A stretch of DNA of 64,000 nucleotides, from the NCBI GenBank assembly GCA_945643635.1, contig CALZFC010000112.1, positions 124,001 through 188,000 on the forward strand. Reading direction: 5' to 3'. The notes beneath the pieces were generated by a model. That model was given only the letters and a program-made list of their open reading frames with translations. It searched no databases and had not been told where the DNA came from. Of this stretch, positions 22,962 through 34,900 are shown in pieces. The stretch comes from Allodiplogaster sudhausi (lineage: Eukaryota; Nematoda; Chromadorea; Rhabditida; Diplogasteridae). A program made the position numbers and the translations under genes. Position 1 is the stretch's first letter; each line of letters opens with the position of its first letter.

Positions 22962-25900
22962 ATGATCTGGAGGTTTCTACGCCGCCGTCGCTGGGCTGGC
23001 TTCCGCTTTTGTCGTACAGACGTCTTCTACATTGCGCTGTTCTTCTTTGGCTTCTTCTTCATCTCCACCCACTTTGGCGGCGGCCCGTACTCTGACGCCC
23101 GCGCCATATCCAAGGCTTGTACCCTCCCCCCCATTCACCTTTCAGAAAAAGAATAATTAGAATAAAAACCCTACTGACTTTAGAATGGTTTAAATTATTC
23201 TTGTTGCAGGCCCTGACGTTTTCATTTTTTCATTTCTAATTTGAATAACTAGCTAAACTATTCGCGTTAAGCGTTCGAAAATCCTCCATTGTTGGCTCCA
23301 CGGTTTTCGATATTCCCGACACGAAATGAAATTGCCTTCCATATTCCTTTTTAAACCTTAGTTAGGAAAAGAAAGAAAGGAGGTATCTTGGCACCTAGTC
23401 AAAGAGATTCAGAGAACTCGTGAATAATGAAAGGAGGAAAAGTTAGGAGTGCCAAGAAGTTCAATCTGATTTGGAATTAAATAATGAAATCATCATGGTC
23501 GACAAGCCTATGCCTTAACGATTCGAGATGACTTTTTCAGCCACCGAGGGCCGAGCCTCCTCATGTTCTATCGCCGCTTCCAAAGCAAGGATACGAAGTG
23601 AAGCACGAAGAAGAAGCGGAAATGGGGGCGGAGAAGGAACAAGCCGAGCGGCAGCCGCAGCACGTGCAGCCCGTGCTGAAGAGACCACACTCGCCGCCAG
23701 CGCCAGGGGTTCGCCCTTTCATCCAATGATTCACTTGCCCGCGCCCTCCTTTTACTTTATTCACTTGCACTCCAGGCCGGGGCGTAGAAAGCTAATGGTA
23801 TTCTTCACTTCACATTTATGGGGGGTGCACAAGTCGCGTTCAGCAATACGTTTATGTCTCGTGAAAACTATCCATAAATTATAGAGAAGAAAGTTCCGGC
23901 GACTGCTTCCTCCCTGACATTTTCTTTGAATTAACAAGAGGATATCAAAAACCCTGTTTTGGCGCCGGAATGAGGCTGTTGTGATTTTCTCCATTTATAA
24001 AATCCACTTAATCCTCTCTTTCCACTGCTTATGAACTTCTGTCTTGTTTCCAGGCCGACGTGTTTATCCAGCCAGTTCAGCCAGTGCAGCCTCTCGCTCG
24101 CTTTGCCGGCGCGCCAACTCCGAAAGTGACGTAAGCGTGCACTAGCTGATTCTCCCGGTTTATGTTAATTATTTTAAAGTATGATGTTTTTTTTTGCAGG
24201 AAAGGTAATCGCCATGCGGCATCAAGCGGAATTCTAATCAACGGTCAACCGTATCCGAAGCTCACACCGGCAGGCAACTTTGTACCGCTGCGAAGAATCG
24301 TTCATCTAGATTTGAAAGGAGCGCCACCTAAGGTTGGTTAAGGTGGGAGAAAAGTTCAAAAAAGATTATAAACAAAATCTTCATTAAAGACAAAAATAAA
24401 TGAGTTCTTTTTACAGTATCCACGTAGCTTGCATTTTACCGTAAATTTGTATCAACGTCCCTTATAGTGCATCTTGAAAAACAGGCAATTAAAGCGGCCT
24501 TTTGAACCATGTAGGTCTCAACAAAGATGTTGTTCAGTTGTATTCGAGTAGAGCAAATTGTGTAGCCCACGCAGGGTTAATGCGTACTATGTTAACGCTT
24601 ATTCCTTTCTTGGAAGTCTCTTCCTAAGGGGTTCAGAATGATAGTCATGAAAGATTAATTGAAAAACGTGAAGAGTCACCTTTTCAGTGAGAATTTTTTT
24701 TTAAAATTTAATTCGCTAATGCCCAGAAAAAAATTAGTGGCTGACTGCGTCATATGTAGGCGAAAATCTGTAGTCGCCACCTTTGATGCATGTTCTCTCA
24801 AACTCCATTTCGGACCATGAGTTCACGCTTTTGTATGCTTCAAAATATAACAATTTTTTTCCATTTGCGGCTGCTAAGGTTTTTTTTTCACTAATGATAA
24901 AAGCTGTGTTGGCTTTTATAAAGGTATACTTGAACAGAATATTACTGAATTAGTAGAATAAAGAGCTGAATTTTTTGTTGTTAATTTGATTCATATTACT
25001 GTTAACAATTTATTTAAATGTATAAAACTTCTTATGTTAAACTAAGGCGTCCGTCTTCACGGAGATCTTCTTTCTGCTGAATCGCATGCGAGCTACGGGA
25101 GTGCTAATAGAATGGGAAGACATGTTCCCATTCCAGGGCCGACTCAAGGATGCTGTCAACGGGAATGCATATTCAATGGAAGAGGTATTTCAATATTAAT
25201 TATTAAATCAGATTTAAAATAATTATGCCGGAATTGAATATGATTTTATTTAAAAAAAAAACTATTATTTTGCTAACCGGACATCGGTGTACAGTGATGA
25301 TGAAAAAAATATATTTATCATTAGCCGAGTTTGCGAAGATCCACAGTGCAAGTTATGGTAGGGTGAGCTACCGAATCGAGAAAGGTTTAAATTTGTGTTT
25401 ATGCTGTCTTGTTGACGTGAAGGAGCGATGAAATGTATTTTTTCTATCATAAAATGGAATGTAATCGAAGAAGAATTTCTGCAGGCCTCTACCATGCTCC
25501 TTTTGTCCCTTTTTGTTTATTCTTTATGTCTGTTTCTTCTAAATGATGATAAATGAATATGTTTGAGGTTGAAATGATTCTGAGCGAGGCACGCAAGCAT
25601 CATCTCGAGATCATTCCACTCGTGCAGACATTCGGTCATCTCGAGTGGATTCTCAAGCTGGAGAAGTTTAGCCATCTTAGAGATGACCCGAGGACCCCGC
25701 AGGTTATTCTTCTCATTTCATCACAACTTATTTTTTTTTATCTCGTGCGATTTGAAGACCAAATTGTATGGTATAAAAGTCGAATTTAATTTCATTTATT
25801 TTCTATGTAGGTTATTTGCATTGGAAAAGACGAAGCATGGGAAATGCTCCGAGAGATGATTGATGAAGTCGCGGCAGTTCACTCCAAGTACGGCATGAAC

Positions 25901-28900
25901 TACTTCCACATTGGAGCGGATGAAGTCTTCTCGGTCGGTTTATTGTATTTATTTATCTATTATCGCACATGGGATTAATGTTTCGATGCGACAGCACCAA
26001 TATGAAAGGAAGATGTCGTCCGTGTAGAATATGGTATCTTCTTCGTCTTCTTTTTTCATCTTGATATATATTTTTCTTTTATTTTATATAAGGGAATGAC
26101 GTTTCTCTAAATTTTTATTTCCACAATTCAGAGTTTTTTTTACAGTTTATTTTAATGGTTGGTTCCCATTTTCTTTCGTCAGTGAACTCACCCAGATAGG
26201 CAAACCAATAATCTGTTGTATGCGTATGTACAATGCTAATAACATTGATTTAATATAAATATAGTTACAATGATGCTATTCCAGCTCGGCACTTGCAACG
26301 AGACGGCTGCACTCATGCGGCAGCACGGCGGTTCACGGGAGAGAGTGACACTCTTCCACATTGCACGGGTTGCCGAGTATGTCAAGTGCAAGAAGAGGAG
26401 GGAAGGTGGAGGAGCAGGAGAAGGCAAGGGAGGAAAGGAGGAGAAGGGTTAGCACTCTTCTATTGTAAGACAGGGAAAGACATTTATTGATAATATGAAT
26501 AAGACGTTATCAATTTGTCTCCATCCCAAAAAACATTGCCTATATTTTATTTTAAACTAGACTCCCTTAAGCTGACCTGAACCAAGATAAAAGGTTGATG
26601 TTCAATATTTTTATCTATTATAATGATTCTTTTAATTATTTTCTTTTTTTCTTTGAAAATTAAGCTCCTTTACGGTTGCCTTTATTCATTAAATTGAACC
26701 TATTCTTTCTGCAGCCCAGACAACGATGCCGCTCGCATGGCATGATATGCTGGTGCACTCGACGCCTTCTGACATCGCGACATACCGGCTGCCCGAGCTG
26801 CTCGAGCCGGTTCTCTGGAGCTACGCCGAGGATCTCGAGCAGTTCCTGCCGTACAGCACGTGGGAGGCACTGCAGGTTAGAAATACAATTTCACTATTAT
26901 TCAATCGGAAAACATAATAAAAATAATGCAAAAAAAAAGAATTAAATAAAGCAAAAAATGATAACTTGAGCCCTTCCCACGCGTCTGGGGCTCGTCGGCA
27001 TGGAAAGGAGCGGACGGGCCGATGCGCTTCCACTCCCGGCCCATCCACTACATTCGCAATCACGAGTCGTGGACTCGGCAGTTCACTCGTGTCTACAAGG
27101 ACTTTGAAGTTGTGCAGGTATGGATGGATTAGATGGATTACTGTAGAAAGACAAGGGCTACTATTGAAAAGTGACGTTAAAAGAAAAGATGAAGGGTTAT
27201 AGTTTATATAGATTATTGTTTATTTTTTTATTTGTTTTTCCCTTTCATTAGTCAATGAATTCTCTTGACACAGATTTTTCATGGTAATTTTTTACATCGA
27301 CTATAACTAAATTTTAATTGTTTAAAATTGTTCTTCTGTAATTTAAAATAGTTTCTTTTTTTAAATTTAAAATCATTTACAAATTTTAAGTATAAATTGG
27401 ATAGGGACTGATCATGACTGGCTGGTCTCGCTACGATCACTTGGCAATCCTCGCGGAGACCATTCCCGTTGGTATTCCGTCCCTCGCCATGAGCATGGAG
27501 ACTGTGATCGAGGCTCGGCCGATGGGTGGTGCGTTGTCTGCTGCAGTTCTTACTATTTCTAAAAGTAATAGTAATCTGGTGTAAATTTGCAATTGTGAAA
27601 ATTGGTATATTGGCGCGGGGGTAGAGTGTAGTTATTATATTTCGGTGACCGAGTGTTCAAAATCGAAATTTGGCATAGGACTTCGAAACTCCTGGCTTAG
27701 GAAAATAGTTAGCAAGTTGTCAGTTGTCTGAATATTTAATCGATTCGTCACATCGTGACAAAAGGTTACGGTATGCCCGGTGGAAAATTCCGGAACTTTC
27801 TAAGGGAGAGTACCCTCCGTGTATTGGTGCTATTTTATAGTTTGTTTAAATGGAAAGCGATAAAAGTTCTAGAGAGAGGAAACAGTTGAAATGTATAAGT
27901 TCTGCAGTGTTAGCTTCTGATTTTATGGGAAATGTGCTTCTTTTTTCTATATAATGAAAACACCAAAAATTAATTTTTTTAATTGGCATTTATTGTGTGG
28001 AGTCATTTGGATAAAATTTATGTGATTAATCCGAGTCTTAGTTTATGAATAAGAAAAATTTTTATTTCTATATTTATTTACTTATCTGCATCGGTTAAGT
28101 TAAAAGTTACACAAATAGTGAAAAGAGAAAATATTTCGCACTACGTTGAAAAGATTGGTGAATGAATAAAAGTATATATATATATATTTTTTTTCTTCTA
28201 AATCATGAATTTTGTTCAGGTAAGTACCCCTTCACCGAAGAAACTCTTCAATGCACGGCGCCCTTAGATGCCGGATTTGCCTACGGATGCACTTTCCCGG
28301 GAAGAAAGGTCATTTGTTAAACCATTTTTGTTAATGCAAAATATATGTTTTTTTTCCCTTTTGTCCTTCTCTCACTCTCTCTGCTATCTCTCTCCTTTTT
28401 TATTCCCTATCTTTGTCTCCATCCGTTTGTTTCGCTTCCTGTTATGCAGTTTGAGTTTCTCTCTCTCTTTCTTCTCTCTTCTCTCCCCTCTCTTCTTCCT
28501 CTCCTCTCCTCTCTCTCTTTTTATATTCAAGCAAGCTCTCTGCCAGGTGTACGAGCTGGTGAACAGCTGGGAGGGTCAGCGGCGGCAGCTGAAGCAGTAC
28601 GCCGAGTCCGATTTCGAACTGCAGGGATGGCTGTCCACCGGGCACGCCGAGAAGTACGCCTTCTCATCGGCAATGTACATTCAGGCAGGAAAAGTTTTTT
28701 CTTAATTTTATATGTAAACATATTTTTTTTAATTATGAAATCTTACTTTTGTAAAAAAAAAAATAAAAATAAAGTAACTTTTTTGCTTCAGAAAATTGAA
28801 GGTTCGCTTCGAGTTAAAGAATTTTTGTCTATATTGGAGCCTTTATTTTTTATCAGTTATTTTTTGTTGTTGCAGAAAATCCTGCCCTTCCTGGAATACT

Positions 28901-29106
28901 ATGAAGCGCCGGTCGAACGCCTCGTCAAAGATCTACGTCGTGAAATGGGCCAGATCTTCTACGAAGATGCTCTCGACGAATTCCTGGAGACTTACATCGA
29001 GGAAGATTTGATGTTCCTCAGACGGAAGATTGCAACTGCCAAGAAGATTCTGGCCAGGACCACCTTTGAGAAGAGACCGTTTGTGAAGAAGCGGCCTGAC
29101 CTCTAG
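22962..29106 (+). CDS. hex: GH20 beta-N-acetylhexosaminidase, HEXD type, membrane-anchored
   Basis: Removes terminal beta-linked GlcNAc/GalNAc. Exons: 22962-23114, 23541-23708, 24054-24130, 24200-24332, 25047-25184, 25568-25702, 25811-25933, 26285-26447, 26715-26875, 26971-27117, 27405-27525, 28220-28308, 28532-28684, 28876-29106; 663 residues. Residues 1-45 form a short Arg-rich cytosolic tail and one membrane segment (DVFYIALFFFGFFFISTHF), i.e. a type II Golgi-like anchor; a Pro/Glu-rich stalk follows. The catalytic domain starts near VHLDLKGAPP. The family signature HIGADEV supplies the catalytic Asp-Glu pair (Asp305-Glu306). MPLAWHDM and LIMTGWSRYDH are also typical. C. elegans has several such HEXD-like enzymes (hex-2 to hex-5), some known to trim N-glycans. 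A Gly/Lys-rich loop (about 355-375) is unusual. Exon 1's donor is uncertain (GC type), and exon 13 may end at 28684 (GC) or 28693. Confidence 0.9.
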
Positions 29107-30532
29107 GTGAGCGCAGGTCCTCGTGTGAGACCTCTCTTCTAGTACGTAGTGGTCCACCTATCTCCCCCCCACCCTCCCCTCTGGCACACCACTTCCAGAT
29201 GTGTCACTGGCTCCGTGATGAGATTTGGCCTTCGCCCGCGCCTACCTCCTTCCCTCTAGGATTCTACAGTGCCCTGCGAGATTTTTTTGGAGATGTTATA
29301 GTTGATGTACGCGGTAGAGCCACCCTAAGGTGTAGGCCAACGTTCACGCCGTTTCACATACTAAGGATTTTCAAGCTGTATTTTTGGCTGGATGGGTGAC
29401 TTTTATTGGCTTAAGAAAGTTGGCTGTTTGCTATGCACTAATAGAATAGGCTGAGCTGTGCTTTTGCCAGGGTATATAGCAGCTTTTTGGCTTAGTGCCA
29501 AATGTGAAATTAAAAGTAGGGTGTTAATTCGTCGAGCAGCTTTCCGCAATTTTGGGTGTAGTGCTTTGGGTCGCTTGTGATACAGGATGCATTCAGTTGT
29601 ATTGTTGATAATTTATCATTGAAAGTATGTAATTTGCCAAAGAACCGGAGCCGTGAAGTCGACGGTGATGGTATGCTACTATGTCGCCATCATTAAAATC
29701 TCTCACTTTCCGTCGCTCGCTTTTACTCTCTCTCTCTCTCTCTCTCTTACTCTCTCTCTCTCCCTTTCTCTTTTTCTTTCACTTTTTCTTTCTCTCTCTG
29801 TCTATATTTCATTTGCCAATCCTCATTACTGATGCTCCACACAACAAAACAAATATGCCTTCAGGTATACCCTTAAAGGAGCTCAGACAGCGAAGCTAAT
29901 AAGAGTCCATGTGAGAAAGAAATTGCCTTTGAACCAATTTACACCTTGTATATTTATAGCTCAGAAGATGTTGACTGTTACAGATTAGCCAAATTGGCCT
30001 TGTGTTCATTGTCCATTAAATGGAATCTGTGATTTGTACGAGATATAATATTGATTGATTGGTATCAAAGTAGGCGGTGTCGTAGATCACTATTAATGTT
30101 GACTAATGTCACATACTCATAGCATGAAGATAGAGTTTTATTCGTATCTAACGAAAGCTGTTCAAAATATGTAACGTATAACAATGTTAAATGCGAAATT
30201 TTTCTACTTTATCTGTCTATTCAATTAATTGACGTCATAATTATCTATCAGTTGCGCATAAACCTTGGAGAAACTGTTTTATCTTTCGCTGAATGAAAGA
30301 GTTTTAGGCCACACTTGTGGACAGCTGTTTTCACAGGTTTATATCTTATAACGAAGTACTTTTTAAATAGATTTTCGCTCGCAGTAGTGATCAAGATTAT
30401 CAAACTGAAAAATTAGTTACAATTTGGAGAGGGGTGATGCATTGCGGATATGTTTTTTTTCGCGCACTTTTTTTGTGCAATGACGAAGTCATAATGTTTT
30501 TTATCTTAAGGTAGGAGAAGCGAGGGAAAGAG
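29107..30532. other. 3' UTR/intergenic between hexosaminidase and mini-CBP
   Basis: About 1.4 kb, moderately AT-rich, with one (CT)n block (29726-29800). No exon with support. Contains the 3'UTR of the hexosaminidase and probably the promoter of the following gene. Confidence 0.5.
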
Positions 30533-31069
30533 ATGGAGCGCAAGGCGGAGTTGAACGGGAAGACTGTTACTGCGAAGGCGGTTAGGAGATGCTGTTTACT
30601 GTTATTTTGTTATAACGATTTTGTAGTTGAATTCGTTGGTTAGGTTTTATTTAAACATCTAAGATGAATTATGTTTAAATAGGAAGTTTTTTATTCTGAA
30701 AGGTATGTTGATTCAGACTTCTATGACGATGCAAATATTACCAGCAAAGTATGGTCAGTTCGTGCTAATAGTTAGTTGTGTGTTGCCCGGTTTTGTGTAT
30801 TGTGCACCCTAATTTTTTTAGTTGAACACCAAAAAAACCAACCATGTGCTTCATTCATTATCTTAATCTTTATGTCTATGTTGCATCATGCACCTATTAT
30901 ATTTTCTTTCTTTCTCTCTCCCCCTCACTCTCTTTTGTTGACACTCAGTCTCACTCGTCATTAATATCTAACGTCCTTACCTTCTTCACTCTGGTTTTCT
31001 CTCTCCTTCCCCCCTCCTCCCTTTCTCTCTCTTTCTCCCTCTCTCTCTTTCCTTCTCCCTCCCTCCCTC

Positions 31070-31111
<42 letters not shown>

Positions 31112-31871
31112 CCTCTCCTTCTCCTTCTCCTTCTCCCTCTCTCTCTCTCTTTCTCCCTCCCCCCTCTCTCTCTGGACATGTCTCCATCTCTGACTCTCTT
31201 CAGCCCGTCGTCTTCAAGTCGATGAACGCCGTCAGTGGCCGTACAGCGTGCGCCTCCTGGGTCAACGACCCGGACTTGCGCTCGTTGCAGCAGAGGCAAC
31301 TTGTCGGGATACTTCATGCAGCGTGTTGTGATGAGGTAGGAGGAGGGTCACTTTCACTTCTTTCTCTCCTATCTTTTTCTGTCACTATCTCTCTCTCTCT
31401 CTCTTTATCTTTACTCTCTCCACCCCTCCTCCCTCTCTCTCTCTCTGCCTCTCACTTCCCTCTATTGGTCTGATTTCCCGTTTGTGTTGTCGCTAGACTT
31501 CATTAATCGGTTTTATAATACTCTCTGTAATATAGGACAAAACATAACAGCGAAGGGTATCATAGAACTGATAGAGACAACGAAGAAATGCTAACAACAG
31601 GCGTGTCAATGAGATCGCATCTTCTCACAGGTTGAGAACATATTCATCTCTCAAACACCTGTAAGTAAGATGATGTGTAGCTTTTATTTCTCTAAATTTA
31701 CTAGATCATTTGGTGTCGTGGGAATTTTCAAAATTAATTTCTCTATTAAATGAGGGAATCGAAATGCTCACATAGAAAGAGGCAGCATGGTCAGCCTCAT
31801 GCTGCCTCTTTCTATATTCTACCTCTCTTCTCTCACCTGATCCCCCCACCCCTTTTGTGAGTCCAACTCTC

Positions 31872-31918
<47 letters not shown>

Positions 31919-34900
31919 GACCTATCGCCTGCTCTCTCTCCCTCCCTGTAACCTCTCAAGTAGGATTGGCGAAATATGAATGGTCGTGAGCAGTTGAGAA
32001 GTAGCAAGAAGTATTCTGATCAGTTGCCTCGGCATCGGATGGCTCAGTTCGACGTTCCACGTGGAACTTGGACTCGCGCAGCCTCGAATTAGACATCCCT
32101 CTGCACGTGTGCCCGCTTAATACCTTAAATCATCTTTCATTTCTCTCTTTCTCTCTCCTGCGCGTTCTCTCAAACTATCACGAACTTATAATAAATTCTG
32201 TACCTCGACATTATCTTCACTCATGAAGAGGACCCTAGCCGGACAAAGCTCTTTCCGTTGACGCTCACAACGGTAGATTTCTCCGTCTCGTGTTGTATGA
32301 CTCTGTAGGAAAAGTTGAATCAAATCAAAATCAAATTCTGAATAATACATACCCTGTAGTAGACGCCGTCCTTGTAGCGGAGCATCGGTTTGCCGCGTTT
32401 GCTGGGGACCAGCTCGGCTCTCTCGTTCTGTAAACAAACTTAATTAATGAACTTTTTTTTATTTAAAAAGTGTTGAATGTATAAAGTTAGAAATAAAAGG
32501 AACACGAACATATCCATTGTACGAAGAGATCGATGACACTTCTTCACGGGGAACAAGAAACGCCGAGGTTGAAGGCCTGACTTCGTCTAAAGACTCCTTT
32601 AAATCCGGCTCGTTGTCAGAAACAGTAGGCCGAGGCTGAGCAGGGATTCTCTGTGGAGGATATTGTCGTGGTCGTGGCACTTCTGGTGCAGAGAGAAGCA
32701 CTCTAGGAAAGGTGACGGGCGTGGTTGTCGACTTGACATCTGCCTCGTCAAGCCATTTACACTGCTCCCCTCTCTCAAGGGCGCGGAAAGGCTGAGCAGG
32801 AAGATGCGCAGAAGCCTGTAGAAGTGGAGGCTTCTCTTCCTCCTCCTCATCCTTCCTTCCGACCCTATATTTCTCATTAGCGATTGGTTCCTGGCCGGAG
32901 ACATCGCTAATCCAGTCGGTCATCTGGACATCTTCATTTCTGTTTTCGTGTGAGAGAGCAGCGAACATCTTTTTCATGTTCAACCTCGTTGCCCTCTTCG
33001 CCTCCTTCTCCGCGTTCAACTTGGCTTGCATCATCTTCGACTTATTCTTGTACGGCTGCTTGACGCACGTGTGCTGGCAAAGTTCCTAAATTTAGAGTTA
33101 AAAAATGGTTGCACAGTATCTAGGCCAATTTCTAGTACTCATTCCTCATGGTCAGAAGCAAGGGACGAAATTGTCGAATGGTGAAGATATGCTGCCCAAC
33201 TTTAATCTCCAACAGAATATTCTTGAAGGAAGACACTATTATTTCGCGGTCAAGGTTCATCTTACTTATAGATTTGATTTGTGTGGGAATTCTTTGACTT
33301 CGAACGATTACGAGACTTACATTTTTTTTTCTAACCGTGACATGTCGATTGTCCACGAGGATTCGAGCCGGACATTTGTCGATGGTGCGCTGCTTATCGC
33401 AACGATAGATGATGCCCCCTCGGGTGCCGTGGCTGCGGTAGAAGAAGTAGTCGTTGAAGTACAGCATCGAGCCGCCGCGCTCGCTTGTTATGTAGACGAT
33501 CTCGTCAATCTGGACAAGGTTAAGCTCAACTAGGGGTTGACGGTATACGTGATTAAGATACATGAATGCCTCCTCTGTGAAAAGACATGCTTTATCCAGC
33601 ATGGAAGATATCATTTAGACATCCATTCTTTGATTAATGTAAATGAGAATATGCTAAGATCTATGATGTGAGACACGGAATTATAAATGCTTGAGAAAGT
33701 TGGTGAATTACCGATGTCTGTGGCATTGATGCTTCATCTGGTGAGTCGTTCTCAGGAAAGACATTACGATGGATTGGCGTCTCCGGTAAGGTTGGCATCC
33801 CCTCATCGACCCAGCTTGCGAGTTCGCAGTCTTCTGATGGCTCGGCTGTGGTGGACGGACTATTGGTGTGTTCACGAGATACGCTGGATACGATAGAAGC
33901 GTAGGGATTACGAGTGAGTCCGGCATCCTTGCGCTTCTTCCGTGCCGCAAGCGGAGGATTCTTCTCCTTAGTCGGGGCCTCACCTGTGCACGTGTGATAG
34001 CGGAGATCCTGCATATTCATAAAAAGTATGATGTATATTGCAAATAAAGTAAATTATAAAAAGGATAAAATAAATGAATTCTATGTTGCAGTTCTTGTTT
34101 CAATCCATCACTTGGTTCAATAAAAAAATTTTGATACAAAAAAAAACTTTAAAAAGCAACTGAAAAAAATAAATATAAAATAACCTTGATATACGTGCCG
34201 TCGTAGGTCATCCTCATGCGTCCAACGCATCCTTCTGTGCGTTGCCGCTCACATCGGTAGGTGATGCCAAGCTTCGTCTCGTAGCTACGGTAATAGATGT
34301 GGCCCTTGTGGTGGATGACCTTGGCTGCCGGCATGTCAACGCTGCATTGTGCTGTGTTTATCTGGAAGGAAAAATTTTTTCATTGAAAAAATGAACTGTA
34401 TTTGCAAGACGTTGACTTCAAGAATTAGCGCAAAATATTACGATAGAATTGGACGTTGAAGACGACGAATGCCCTTGAGAATTGGACGTTGAAGACGACG
34501 AATGCCCTTGTGGAGAGAGCGGCGGCGGACGACCAAGGATTTCATCGTTTGCATACGCATCGTTGAGCTGCTGCTGAATGGCCTGCTCATCCTCATACTC
34601 CCCTCCTCCCTCGCCCGCTCTCTCCGCTGCTTCCCTTCTTAGCTGGCGAAGCTTCCGTGCGGCCCAACTCGCCTTGGCTTCCTGGACCTTACGCTCGTTC
34701 CGACCTGGCCAAACGATACACTTGTGTGCGTTGAGTTCCTGAAATCATCAGTTGCAGTAATCTCAAATAGAGCAAGCCTGATAATTTTCTATTTCTAATT
34801 TGAAAATTCTATCAGCCGGGCGCAATTAGAAGAAATGCGGCTATAATTACCATACAGGATGAAAATATATAACAAACATCTTCGCCCTAGTTCGGTTACG

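Noticed and set aside
23528..23884. 118-codon Arg/Ala-rich plus-strand frame
   Set aside because: It is another frame of the hexosaminidase stalk exon (23541-23708); the phase-0 Pro/Glu/Gln-rich reading joins in phase to the next exon and is preferred.
33105..33533. 142-codon plus-strand open frame
   Set aside because: Antisense shadow of the FLYWCH exon at 33509-33321.
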